64,000 nt of DNA, taken from NCBI RefSeq assembly GCF_029867415.1, contig NC_081185.1, forward strand, positions 30,828,245 to 30,892,244, read 5' to 3'. Of this stretch, positions 23,149 through 33,852 are shown in pieces. The DNA is from Vicia villosa (taxonomy: Eukaryota; Streptophyta; Magnoliopsida; Fabales; Fabaceae). The first letter of the stretch is position 1. Each line of letters begins with the position of its first letter. The notes under the pieces are model-generated. The model was not told the DNA's origin, made no database searches, and saw nothing but the letters and a program-made list of their open reading frames with translations. A program made the position numbers and the translations under genes.

Positions 23149-23700
23149 AAATTTTTTTGAAACAATCTCATCCTTGAAAATTTGGAGTTTGTGAAAACAT
23201 TTCATCCTTGGAAATTTTGAGTTTGGACTAAACATTAATCTGCTAATAAATTTTCTAGAAAAATCTTAGCTAAAGAAAAAAGCTTATGAAAATATAACAA
23301 AGAAGAGAAGCCACAAGCATTAAGTCCTAATTAGATAGAAAAGAAGCCAAGCTGAATCTTCATATTCTATATAATGCTAAATCATTCGGCAATAACTTAA
23401 TTGTATATAAAAAGAAACTTCTGAAATATGAAAACATTTGCATAAACTGATATATATAAATTAGTAATTCAAATGTATAGATTCTATTAAGGAAATATAA
23501 CTGATTGTCTCATCCATGCATCATCGTCCTATGATATCCAGTGCTTGCTTCTCCAACCATAGCTCCGTTTCCAATTTCACCAAGATGCTGCTCATCAAAA
23601 GTTACCTATTAGAGTAGAAGTGAAAAACCACAAAACAAAAATAATATGTAAACACCAATTAAATAAGTTATAACCATAGGTGAGAAACTTACTTTCAATC
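23149..23700. other. Intergenic; holds the likely F-box 3' UTR
   Basis: No protein gene. On the minus strand there is a donor-like site (AAAGTAAGTTT, about 23687-23697) and an acceptor-like site (TCTAATAG, about 23607-23614), just downstream of the F-box stop codon. This suggests a 3' UTR intron of about 75-80 bp. Two imperfect copies of a catcctt/gaaattt(t)gagttt sequence lie near 23170-23225. Confidence 0.4.
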
Positions 23701-24945
23701 TCAACAAACCCCAACCAAGCTTTCTACATAAACATTTACATGACAGAACCAGTACCCGCCGCCATTAACTATAACTTCCTCTACTTTCTTATCTCTCAAA
23801 TTATATATCACTGGATCATGGGAACAATCACTCACAAATACCACCATATCACCTTTTTTATAAAGGCAAGCCATTCGAAAACATTCATCTTTAAAATCCA
23901 TGGGAAGGATTTGACAACTAATCTTAAATAATCGAGTCCAAGATTCCCGAATTCCATACTCTTTCATCTGCCATAAAACAAATTCATGTTTCTCTTGGTG
24001 AGAAAAACAAAGACATTCCATCAAAACATTAACAACTGGCTGCATCTGTGGCACCTCAACTAAACCTTGAGGCACAAGCAACACTTTGTATGTCTCAGTC
24101 GAAAGATCAAGTGAAATAATCACAATTTGCTCAACATGAGTAATATTCGTGCATCGATAAAAAGAAAAGAAATACTCATTAATAGCCAACCAATTAATAG
24201 TGTTACTCAAATGCACACCATTCTTAGGAAAAGTTTCACTGGAATACCCCTCCCAACTAAGAGGTACCACCGGAAAACTTTGAATATTTCTCCAAACATT
24301 ATCACCCGAACTAAAAACTTTAACCTCACTTTCCGCACAAGCCTCAATATGATAAGCCACAACCTTGTAAGTTTTTTTTGAGTCATCATAACCAAATGCG
24401 AAATGAAAAGACTTCATATCATGGATATGACGAATGGAAGCAAAATTTTCGGGTTTTTTTCTCGTGGAAGGATTCCACAAATGGATTGAGTATTCCATAT
24501 ACTCAACCGATGATTCTTTATACCCGAAAGATGATACTTTGTAGAGAGATTTACTATACAAGCAGATCAATCCGTTGCAAGTTCCAACAACGGAATAATC
24601 GCTGTCATTCAAACAACGAAGATTGTTTCTATGAATAGTGATGGATGGATTTTCGTGTAGATCATACAAGGGGAATGGTACGACAATCAAATCTCTTGTA
24701 TCCCTCCATACTTCAATGAGATGTTGTTTTTGTGATGACTTCTTAAGATGCTTATCAACGAAGGTTGGATCGGAGATGAGAGTGTTCCATAACTTGTTCA
24801 CGCATTTGAATCGCGATATAGTTTTAACAGAAAGAAAGGATAGGATTTCAGCTATGAGTTCCTCAGGAATGAATACCAACGGCAAGGGTACAGTGGATTG
24901 AAGTTGCTTCTTAATCGGACAAATATCCATGAGAACAAAGCACAA
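23701..24945 (-). CDS. F-box protein with F-box-associated interaction domain
   Basis: This is an intact 414-residue ORF. The N-terminus (about residues 24-70) is an F-box: FIPEELIAEILSFLSVKTISRFKCVNKLWNTLISDPTFVDKHL. The F-box binds Skp1 in an SCF ubiquitin ligase. It is followed by VVGTCNGLICL (about 118-128), LWNPSTRKK and FAFGYDDSKKTYKVVAY, then the WLAINEY and ISLDLSTETYKVLLVP motifs of the F-box-associated domain, which generally recruits substrates. Length and motif order fit the large plant family of F-box/kelch-repeat proteins like At3g23880. The substrate cannot be predicted. A second Met at residue 6 could also be the start. It has no lesions and is the only ordinary host gene in the window, between degenerate copia remnants. 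Such families contain many pseudogenes and lineage-specific copies, so expression is not assured. Confidence 0.9.
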   Translation of the reverse strand: MCFVLMDICPIKKQLQSTVPLPLVFIPEELIAEILSFLSVKTISRFKCVNKLWNTLISDPTFVDKHLKKSSQKQHLIEVWRDTRDLIVVPFPLYDLHENPSITIHRNNLRCLNDSDYSVVGTCNGLICLYSKSLYKVSSFGYKESSVEYMEYSIHLWNPSTRKKPENFASIRHIHDMKSFHFAFGYDDSKKTYKVVAYHIEACAESEVKVFSSGDNVWRNIQSFPVVPLSWEGYSSETFPKNGVHLSNTINWLAINEYFFSFYRCTNITHVEQIVIISLDLSTETYKVLLVPQGLVEVPQMQPVVNVLMECLCFSHQEKHEFVLWQMKEYGIRESWTRLFKISCQILPMDFKDECFRMACLYKKGDMVVFVSDCSHDPVIYNLRDKKVEEVIVNGGGYWFCHVNVYVESLVGVC

Positions 24946-25927
24946 ACCCTAACAGTAACACAAATGGTTTTAGGGTTTCTAAGTTGTGAAAAAGTAACAT
25001 TATATGAGAGAAACTCCATCACTAATAAATTAGAATCTGAACAAATTTGATAATAAGGATTCTAAAATCTTAAACTTCCAAAAGTTACAAGAAAAGATAC
25101 AAAAATATTTCCAAATGTTTATTTATTTGAATTTAATTTCTTTCCGTGTTTATCCGTTTGGAATATTTTATTGCAACTTTCCTATTTATGCGTTAATATA
25201 TTTTATAAGTTTCTTAATATAATCTGTCAAAAAAAATTTACTAATATAATAATAATATTTGTTATAATAAATTTGTAATTTATTTCAATCCCTAAAAATA
25301 TTTATGTAACTTTTTTCTTCTTAATTAACATCTTTTTAATAATTAGATCTAATTTTGAATATTTTGTAAAACAATTTTAGAATAAATAAGTATAAATTTT
25401 ATTTAATAATAATGTAAATAAAAAAAATTAGAGAGAAAAAAATTGTATTTTGATTTTTTGGTCTTAGTAAATTTGGACTAAAATGATTTTTGATAATGTT
25501 TCTAGAAAAATTCAACAGTGTTTTGAATGTCAAGATATTTTTTATAGTTGTAATTTATTTATAATATATTAAATAAAAATATTAGTTTTCACGTTGAAAT
25601 TTCAGTCACATTTGTGCTAAATTATCGATATTCTTATGTGTCACTTCTAAAAACTCACATTCACTTCTAAATAGTCTAAACCACAATGTCACGGGTTTAA
25701 ACCCAAAAAAGCATAATTTTTATGTAACTTATGGATGATCGATGTATCGTTGGTTCACTATAAAAAGTTGGATTACGGAGTATAGTCAACATCTAATCAT
25801 CCAAATCGTACTTAACATGATGCCAAAAATGAATTATCTTTATTATTTAATTTATCATGTATTTTTATCGAATTAAACCAAAAAAGTAATGAAAATAAAC
25901 ATCTACATAATTCATAGTTTTGTAAGT
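24946..25927. other. AT-rich intergenic region, F-box upstream side
   Basis: No ORF of note. This is the F-box gene's upstream flank. A TATA-like ctcatataatg (minus strand) lies about 45-60 bp upstream of the ATG but is weak evidence. The right end (from about 25860) is the start of the internal region of a copia element whose primer site follows. Confidence 0.4.
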
Positions 25928-25940
25928 GGCTCTGATACCA
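25928..25940 (-). other. Copia primer binding site, initiator-Met type
   Basis: The minus strand reads TGGTATCAGAGCC, the usual Ty1-copia primer site. It is one base inside the LTR end at 25942. Confidence 0.8.
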
Positions 25941-25941
25941 C

Positions 25942-26302
25942 TGAAGAGAATTACGATACAAGACGAAACGGAAAACAAAAATTTTCTCTTTTGTTGATCC
26001 TTATGAATGATGCATGATCAGTGATAGAACAATTACCTCTTGTGGTGATTAACAACTTTGATGTAGATCTAAATGAATGATCACAAGCGATGAACAATGA
26101 TCAACGCCTCTACTCAGTCCACATGTAGTGTGTCTTCAATCTCAATGATAGCTGCTACAAATGAAAACTTTGAGTGAGTGAGAAATAGCGAAATTATGGT
26201 CAGAGTTTCACAAACCAAATTTCATCAAAAGTGTTTTTGCTTCTACACAAGGGCTCAATTTATAGAACCACTTATGTGGACAATGAAATGAAAAAGCTCA
26301 AC
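25942..26302 (-). mobile_element. Truncated copia 5' LTR
   Basis: About 360 bp resembles, in reverse orientation, the 3' quarter of the solo LTR at 15098-16503 (shared aaagttgttaatcacc, tcactgatcatgcatc and ccacttatgtgg/ccacacaagtgg positions). Its upstream part is missing: at 26299-26302 it joins the retrotransposon array through a shared CAAC. Confidence 0.75.
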
Positions 26303-26669
26303 TTTATATCTCTTTTTTTTTTCTCAACCAGTCACCATGCAAGTGAATCTGAATTATGCCAGACTGTATCAATAAACTACTCGAGAAGTACTTCTCAGGA
26401 GACAAGTACTATGGTGCAAATCTACACGTTAGACTCGTATTTCTTTTAGGGAACCAAGGGTGTTTAAACAAACCTCTTCTTGTCACATTATTCCGAACTT
26501 TATGTCCTCAAACAATCCTCGCTTCATCTCTATATACTATTCCCGATCGCTCTTTAGGATCAACACTTCTTCAACAAAAAATTTAAAATTTGGGCAGAAT
26601 TCACTTTATGGTTTCACATCATACCTAATAACATAAAAATAACATAAAAATAAAATGCAAAGATAAGAG

Positions 26670-26686
26670 CCTCCCCCAAACTTGAA
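26670..26686 (-). other. Second, internal polypurine tract (first of four)
   Basis: The minus strand reads TTCAAGTTTGGGGGAGG, almost the same as the LTR-proximal tract, but about 0.9 kb inside the element. Copies start at 30144, 33618 and 37091. Confidence 0.65.
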
Positions 26687-26840
26687 CTAAACATTGGCCT
26701 CAATGTTTCAGAACGAGCCTGAGAGAGGTGACTCACAGAGGGTAATGCACTCTAATGATCACTTCCAAGCTTTCACCAGAGACGTCCTCTTTTATTTCCT
26801 GAAAATAAAATAAACAAACAGAGAAATTAATTATTAAAAC

Positions 26841-26869
26841 CGTGGGTTGCCTCCCACGAAGCGCTTCGT
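26841..26869 (-). other. Hairpin plus 14-bp palindrome, first of four
   Basis: CGTGGG-TTGCCT-CCCACG (26841-26858) overlaps the perfect palindrome ACGAAGCGCTTCGT (26856-26869). It lies about 35 bp downstream of the 215-codon ORF. Copies of the palindrome are at 30330-30343, 33804-33817 and 37277-37290. Confidence 0.8.
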
Positions 26870-26904
26870 TTAACGTCGCATGGCTCGACGATCCATTCCC
26901 CTTG

Positions 26905-27552
26905 TTAGGGTGGCATATATGACACAAAGAACACATCATCTTTTTTCTTTCTTTTGTTTGGTAGCAATCCCATGAACTTAAAGTACCGATGATGTTGCTG
27001 CCAAATCCTTTTCAGCTTAATTTTATTGAACAAGGCATAAATGTCTTCCAATACTTTGTCAATTTCCTGTCTTTCATCTGCCTTGTTGTAAAAATAGTTT
27101 TTGGGGATACTCTTTTGTTGAAAATTTTCTTGTTGGATGTCCACATCTTCACAAATTGTTAAATTTGTGGTTTTATCCAAAACTCGATCATCTTCAAGTT
27201 TCCTTATTTCTTCTTCCCCATATTTCTTTTTTACCTCAAATTCTTCTATTCTTACTGCATCCTCTTCATCTGATGTTAAGCATTTTTCTTCTGGTTCCAC
27301 ATACTCTTCTTCCAACTGTAACTTTCTCCAAATAAACCTATCTGGATAAAAGTTAGCTTCCTTACATTCATTCATAAGGATTCTTACCTCCCTCTTATAT
27401 GCTTTGAAAATTTTAGTCGCCTCTTCCAAGGTGACTCCTGAATCAGGCGACCAACATGCAGGAGATACAGGTGGCAATGTATCAAAACAATACATAGCTA
27501 CAAAACTCAGACAATTTGTTAGTAGCAAAGTATAGAAGAATTCATGAAGCAA
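26905..27552 (-). CDS. 215-residue protein of the array element, copy 1
   Basis: This is the only sizeable ORF of the non-autonomous Athila-like element, starting about 140 bp downstream of the primer site. The N-terminus is hydrophobic (about residues 5-22, FFYTLLLTNCLSFVAMYC) and could be a signal anchor. The middle is acidic and charged (EEEYVEPEEK, SDEEDAVRIEEFEVKKKY). The C-terminus is basic (LLPNKRKKKDDVFFVSYMPP). I recognise no catalytic domain. The sequence that follows (hairpin plus palindrome) resembles, from memory, what follows pol in Athila/Cyclops-type elements, so it may be a fusion relic of coding ends left after internal deletion. Whether it is translated is unknown. Confidence 0.5.
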   Translation of the reverse strand: MLHEFFYTLLLTNCLSFVAMYCFDTLPPVSPACWSPDSGVTLEEATKIFKAYKREVRILMNECKEANFYPDRFIWRKLQLEEEYVEPEEKCLTSDEEDAVRIEEFEVKKKYGEEEIRKLEDDRVLDKTTNLTICEDVDIQQENFQQKSIPKNYFYNKADERQEIDKVLEDIYALFNKIKLKRIWQQHHRYFKFMGLLPNKRKKKDDVFFVSYMPP

Positions 27553-27691
27553 AAATAATCTGACTCTTTTTTTTTTTTTTAATTTTTTTTTGATAAAAAC
27601 AAATTCAAATAAATAAAAACAAAAACAAAATTTTAGCTAACGAACAACAAAATTTCAATTGAACTAAAATTAAAACTCTATATTTTGGCAG

Positions 27692-27709
27692 TCCCCGGCA
27701 ACGGCGCCA
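27692..27709 (-). other. Primer binding site, Asp-tRNA type (first of four)
   Basis: The minus strand reads TGGCGCCGTTGCCGGGGA, the primer site typical of Athila-lineage Ty3-gypsy elements. Identical sites lie at 31167-31184, 34640-34657 and 38113-38130. Confidence 0.88.
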
Positions 27710-27715
27710 AAAACT

Positions 27716-29266
27716 TGATCGGTAAAATAGCAAGTGTACTATTTTGCCTCTGTAGTGATAATAGGGAAATTCCCCGAATGTCGATCTCAAGGACTGCACG
27801 TTAATATCGAGTTTAAATAATGGTTCAATTTAACAAAAACTATATTTGGAGTTTTGTTTGCAAATTGTGAATAAAAATAATTAAAATAAGCAGAAAAGTA
27901 AATTGGCTTTTTGACAAATATGAGTATTATGCTAGGGGTATAGTGTGTGATTATTCCTGTAATAACCTTGGATTTAGATCTCTTCAACAAGTTCATAACC
28001 TTTAATTACCGCCCTTTAGATTATTTTCCCCTAAGTCCTTAGTGGGAAAACCTTTGAACATTCATCCTAAATCCTAAGTCCTTAGAGAATTATGATGAAA
28101 TCAAGCCTTTATGTTATCAAGAGTTAACCGGTAACTATAGGGTATCCCTAGTTCTAGGTGATATCTACTATAGTCTAATCTTACAAAAACCTTAACAACC
28201 GCTGTCCAGCTGATCGTTAACCGTAAATCAATCTTGTTTGTCCGACAAAGAAAGCATAAAAACCTTGTACAATTAAATTGAATAAGAAAACAAATCTATT
28301 GATGAACTCAGGAATTCAAAATCATTACAGAATCAAATCAGGGACACCCCCTAGCATTAGGGTTTAGTTACTCATATTGTTCAAAGAAAACAAAATATAA
28401 AATAGATACATTACAAGAATTGAGATGAAAGTTGATCTTCAATCGCTTCCGTTCATGAAGACCTTCTTCTCTCCCAAACCCTTGTTTTCTCCAATCTTCA
28501 ATCTTGTCTTCTCCTTGCCAAAAAGTCCTCTAATTCATCGTTCAAACTCTTCTAAATAGTGCAGACTCACTTAGGTTGGTTGGAAGTACCCAAAATGCCC
28601 CTTGGGTCAACACTTAATAAAAAATCACAAAAATCAGCAAAATCAGCGTTTTAGCCAACACTGGCCGTGTCAGGCAACACGGGTGGCCGTGTTGGCCTCC
28701 TGAAATTAATTTTTCAAAATCACACTCAGCACTGCTGACACGGGTGGCCGTGTTAGGTAACACGGGCCGTGTTGGTCCTTAACTTCAGAATTTGGATTTG
28801 CGTTCTTCATGAAAGTTGTAGCCATTTTCGTTAGCGAAATTTTGCCACTGGAACCGCGTCATTCCGAGTTACGAAGCTCTAGTTATGATCAAAATACTAC
28901 ACGCTTATCACGATGAGAAACATGCTGAAAATTTCTAGATCTCACACTTGCTAACACGAGCCGTGTCAGCCCCGTGAATTTCATCTCTTTTGCATTTTCT
29001 TGGCCACGCTTCATCCTAACACTGTCAGTTTCAGGTGACACAGGTGGTCGTGTCAGACCTAATGTAGCTTGATTTTTCACTTCCTTCGAAACTCCCCTTT
29101 TTGTACTTTTTCGCATTGATTTGTCTCGATTTATTCCTTGGAGCCTGCAAATAGTAAAATACACAACCAAAGCATAAAATGACGAATAAAGAAATAAAAC
29201 ACTCAATAACATAACTTAAACATACTTAAAAACAACGGTAAATATATGTGTGAAAACCACTGATCA
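27716..29266 (-). repeat. Array LTR 1
   Basis: 1551 bp, minus strand TGATCAGTGG to CCGATCA. It is bounded by the primer site at 27692-27709 on one side and the polypurine tract AAGTTTGGGGGAGTT (29267-29281) of the next internal region on the other. Confidence 0.88.
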
Positions 29267-29281
29267 AACTCCCCCAAACTT
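29267..29281 (-). other. Polypurine tract next to LTR 1 (first of three)
   Basis: The minus strand reads AAGTTTGGGGGAGTT directly before the LTR start TGATCA. Equivalent tracts lie at 32742-32756 and 36215-36229. Confidence 0.8.
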
Positions 29282-30378
29282 AAACCGTTGCTTGACCTCA
29301 AGCGACAATTACAAAAGTTAATGACCCTCATAGCACACGGTGTTCATACGTGAGATATCTGTCTGTATTGATCAAGAAACAGTTGGTTCGACATTCACAT
29401 GACGCGACGAGTTTTTTTTACCACATTAAACCTCAAGCTCCCATTTCGGATACCTCTCCAACTATGCTTTGCACTTAAGTCTCTTTCCGATTTCCCTCCT
29501 CTTTCATTCGGACAATCATATTAAGGCACTGCATCTCTTATAATACTCATCACCTGCATGAGACGAATCAAGGCTTCTTATTTTCTTTTCGTGGCACCAA
29601 ACTAGCAGCATTGGCTACTTTTTATTACCGATGAAATTTTCAAACTTTGCAGTTATATATTGTCCTTTTGGACGACGTTTGGGGATCAATCTCCTTTGGG
29701 CTGAATAATCGGGTGAGAGTTACCCAACTTAGCGAGCCGATTGCCTTTTACCGCCTTTTCATCATTTGGTGCCAACTTTATATCTCTTTTTTTTTTCTCA
29801 ACCAGTCACCATGCAAGTGAATCTGAATTATGCCAGACTGTATCAATAAACTACTCGAGAAGTACTTCTCAGGAGACAAGTACTATGGTGCAAATCTACA
29901 CGTTAGACTCGTATTTCTTTTAGGGAACCAAGGGTGTTTAAACAAACCTCTTCTTGTCACATTATTCCGAACTTTATGTCCTCAAACAATCCTCGCTTCA
30001 TCTCTATATACTATTCCCGATCGCTCTTTAGGATCAACACTTCTTCAACAAAAAATTTAAAATTTGGGCAGAATTCACTTTATGGTTTCACATCATACCT
30101 AATAACATAAAAATAACATAAAAATAAAATGCAAAGATAAGAGCCTCCCCCAAACTTGAACTAAACATTGGCCTCAATGTTTCAGAACGAGCCTGAGAGA
30201 GGTGACTCACAGAGGGTAATGCACTCTAATGATCACTTCCAAGCTTTCACCAGAGACGTCCTCTTTTATTTCCTGAAAATAAAATAAACAAACAGAGAAA
30301 TTAATTATTAAAACCGTGGGTTGCCTCCCACGAAGCGCTTCGTTTAACGTCGCATGGCTCGACGATCCATTCCCCTTG

Positions 30379-31026
30379 TTAGGGTGGCATATATGACACA
30401 AAGAACACATCATCTTTTTTCTTTCTTTTGTTTGGTAGCAATCCCATGAACTTAAAGTACCGATGATGTTGCTGCCAAATCCTTTTCAGCTTAATTTTAT
30501 TGAACAAGGCATAAATGTCTTCCAATACTTTGTCAATTTCCTGTCTTTCATCTGCCTTGTTGTAAAAATAGTTTTTGGGGATACTCTTTTGTTGAAAATT
30601 TTCTTGTTGGATGTCCACATCTTCACAAATTGTTAAATTTGTGGTTTTATCCAAAACTCGATCATCTTCAAGTTTCCTTATTTCTTCTTCCCCATATTTC
30701 TTTTTTACCTCAAATTCTTCTATTCTTACTGCATCCTCTTCATCTGATGTTAAGCATTTTTCTTCTGGTTCCACATACTCTTCTTCCAACTGTAACTTTC
30801 TCCAAATAAACCTATCTGGATAAAAGTTAGCTTCCTTACATTCATTCATAAGGATTCTTACCTCCCTCTTATATGCTTTGAAAATTTTAGTCGCCTCTTC
30901 CAAGGTGACTCCTGAATCAGGCGACCAACATGCAGGAGATACAGGTGGCAATGTATCAAAACAATACATAGCTACAAAACTCAGACAATTTGTTAGTAGC
31001 AAAGTATAGAAGAATTCATGAAGCAA
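30379..31026 (-). CDS. 215-residue protein of the array element, copy 2
   Basis: Predicted protein identical to copy 1, in the second array unit. Identity at the DNA level is so high that conservation of the frame says nothing about selection. Confidence 0.5.
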   Translation of the reverse strand: MLHEFFYTLLLTNCLSFVAMYCFDTLPPVSPACWSPDSGVTLEEATKIFKAYKREVRILMNECKEANFYPDRFIWRKLQLEEEYVEPEEKCLTSDEEDAVRIEEFEVKKKYGEEEIRKLEDDRVLDKTTNLTICEDVDIQQENFQQKSIPKNYFYNKADERQEIDKVLEDIYALFNKIKLKRIWQQHHRYFKFMGLLPNKRKKKDDVFFVSYMPP

Positions 31027-31190
31027 AAATAATCTGACTCTTTTTTTTTTTTTTTAATTTTTTTTTGATAAAAACAAATTCAAATAAATAAAAACAAAAA
31101 CAAAATTTTAGCTAACGAACAACAAAATTTCAATTGAACTAAAATTAAAACTCTATATTTTGGCAGTCCCCGGCAACGGCGCCAAAAACT

Positions 31191-32741
31191 TGATCGGTAA
31201 AATAGCAAGTGTACTATTTTGCCTCTGTAGTGATAATAGGGAAATTCCCCGAATGTCGATCTCAAGGACTGCACGTTAATATCGAGTTTAAATAATGGTT
31301 CAATTTAACAAAAACTATATTTGGAGTTTTGTTTGCAAATTGTGAATAAAAATAATTAAAATAAGCAGAAAAGTAAATTGGCTTTTTGACAAATATGAGT
31401 ATTATGCTAGGGGTATAGTGTGTGATTATTCCTGTAATAACCTTGGATTTAGATCTCTTCAACAAGTTCATAACCTTTAATTACCGCCCTTTAGATTATT
31501 TTCCCCTAAGTCCTTAGTGGGAAAACCTTTGAACATTCATCCTAAATCCTAAGTCCTTAGAGAATTATGATGAAATCAAGCCTTTATGTTATCAAGAGTT
31601 AACCGGTAACTATAGGGTATCCCTAGTTCTAGGTGATATCTACTATAGTCTAATCTTACAAAAACCTTAACAACCGCTGTCCAGCTGATCGTTAACCGTA
31701 AATCAATCTTGTTTGTCCGACAAAGAAAGCATAAAAACCTTGTACAATTAAATTGAATAAGAAAACAAATCTATTGATGAACTCAGGAATTCAAAATCAT
31801 TACAGAATCAAATCAGGGACACCCCCTAGCATTAGGGTTTAGTTACTCATATTGTTCAAAGAAAACAAAATATAAAATAGATACATTACAAGAATTGAGA
31901 TGAAAGTTGATCTTCAATCGCTTCCGTTCATGAAGACCTTCTTCTCTCCCAAACCCTTGTTTTCTCCAATCTTCAATCTTGTCTTCTCCTTGCCAAAAAG
32001 TCCTCTAATTCATCGTTCAAACTCTTCTAAATAGTGCAGACTCACTTAGGTTGGTTGGAAGTACCCAAAATGCCCCTTGGGTCAACACTTAATAAAAAAT
32101 CACAAAAATCAGCAAAATCAGCGTTTTAGCCAACACTGGCCGTGTCAGGCAACACGGGTGGCCGTGTTGGCCTCCTGAAATTAATTTTTCAAAATCACAC
32201 TCAGCACTGCTGACACGGGTGGCCGTGTTAGGTAACACGGGCCGTGTTGGTCCTTAACTTCAGAATTTGGATTTGCGTTCTTCATGAAAGTTGTAGCCAT
32301 TTTTGTTAGCGAAATTTTGCCACTGGAACCGCGTCATTCCGAGTTACGAAGCTCTAGTTATGATCAAAATACTACACGCTTATCACGATGAGAAACATGC
32401 TGAAAATTTCTAGATCTCACACTTGCTAACACGAGCCGTGTCAGCCCCGTGAATTTCATCTCTTTTGCATTTTCTTGGCCACGCTTCATCCTAACACTGT
32501 CAGTTTCAGGTGACACAGGTGGTCGTGTCAGACCTAATGTAGCTTGATTTTTCACTTCCTTCGAAACTCCCCTTTTTGTACTTTTTCGCATTGATTTGTC
32601 TCGATTTATTCCTTGGAGCCTGCAAATAGTAAAATACACAACCAAAGCATAAAATGACGAATAAAGAAATAAAACACTCAATAACATAACTTAAACATAC
32701 TTAAAAACAACGGTAAATATATGTGTGAAAACCACTGATCA
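31191..32741 (-). repeat. Array LTR 2
   Basis: 1551 bp and nearly identical to LTR 1. One visible difference is cattttcgtt against catttttgtt at the position equivalent to 28826. Its primer site is at 31167-31184. Confidence 0.88.
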
Positions 32742-33852
32742 AACTCCCCCAAACTTAAACCGTTGCTTGACCTCAAGCGACAATTACAAAAGTTAATGAC
32801 CCTCATAGCACACGGTGTTCATACGTGAGATATCTGTCTGTATTGATCAAGAAACAGTTGGTTCGACATTCACATGACGCGACGAGTTTTTTTACCACAT
32901 TAAACCTCAAGCTCCCATTTCGGATACCTCTCCAACTATGCTTTGCACTTAAGTCTCTTTCCGATTTCCCTCCTCTTTCATTCGGACAATCATATTAAGG
33001 CACTGCATCTCTTATAATACTCATCACCTGCATGAGACGAATCAAGGCTTCTTATTTTCTTTTCGTGGCACCAAACTAGCAGCATTGGCTACTTTTTATT
33101 ACCGATGAAATTTTCAAACTTTGCAGTTATATATTGTCCTTTTGGACGACGTTTGGGGATCAATCTCCTTTGGGCTGAATAATCGGGTGAGAGTTACCCA
33201 ACTTAGCGAGCCGATTGCCTTTTACCGCCTTTTCATCATTTGGTGCCAACTTTATATCTCTTTTTTTTTTCTCAACCAGTCACCATGCAAGTGAATCTGA
33301 ATTATGCCAGACTGTATCAATAAACTACTCGAGAAGTACTTCTCAGGAGACAAGTACTATGGTGCAAATCTACACGTTAGACTCGTATTTCTTTTAGGGA
33401 ACCAAGGGTGTTTAAACAAACCTCTTCTTGTCACATTATTCCGAACTTTATGTCCTCAAACAATCCTCGCTTCATCTCTATATACTATTCCCGATCGCTC
33501 TTTAGGATCAACACTTCTTCAACAAAAAATTTAAAATTTGGGCAGAATTCACTTTATGGTTTCACATCATACCTAATAACATAAAAATAACATAAAAATA
33601 AAATGCAAAGATAAGAGCCTCCCCCAAACTTGAACTAAACATTGGCCTCAATGTTTCAGAACGAGCCTGAGAGAGGTGACTCACAGAGGGTAATGCACTC
33701 TAATGATCACTTCCAAGCTTTCACCAGAGACGTCCTCTTTTATTTCCTGAAAATAAAATAAACAAACAGAGAAATTAATTATTAAAACCGTGGGTTGCCT
33801 CCCACGAAGCGCTTCGTTTAACGTCGCATGGCTCGACGATCCATTCCCCTTG

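Noticed and set aside
24127..24901. Plus-strand ORFs of 84-87 codons
   Set aside because: Antisense shadows of the intact F-box gene on the minus strand.
26356..27349. Plus-strand ORFs of 70-76 codons repeated in each array unit
   Set aside because: They oppose the element's transcription direction and, at 27137-27349, are antisense to the 215-codon ORF; repetition follows from the array.
28889..29212. 107-codon minus-strand ORF in each array LTR
   Set aside because: It is entirely inside the LTR, has no domain, and is preserved only because the LTR copies are almost identical.
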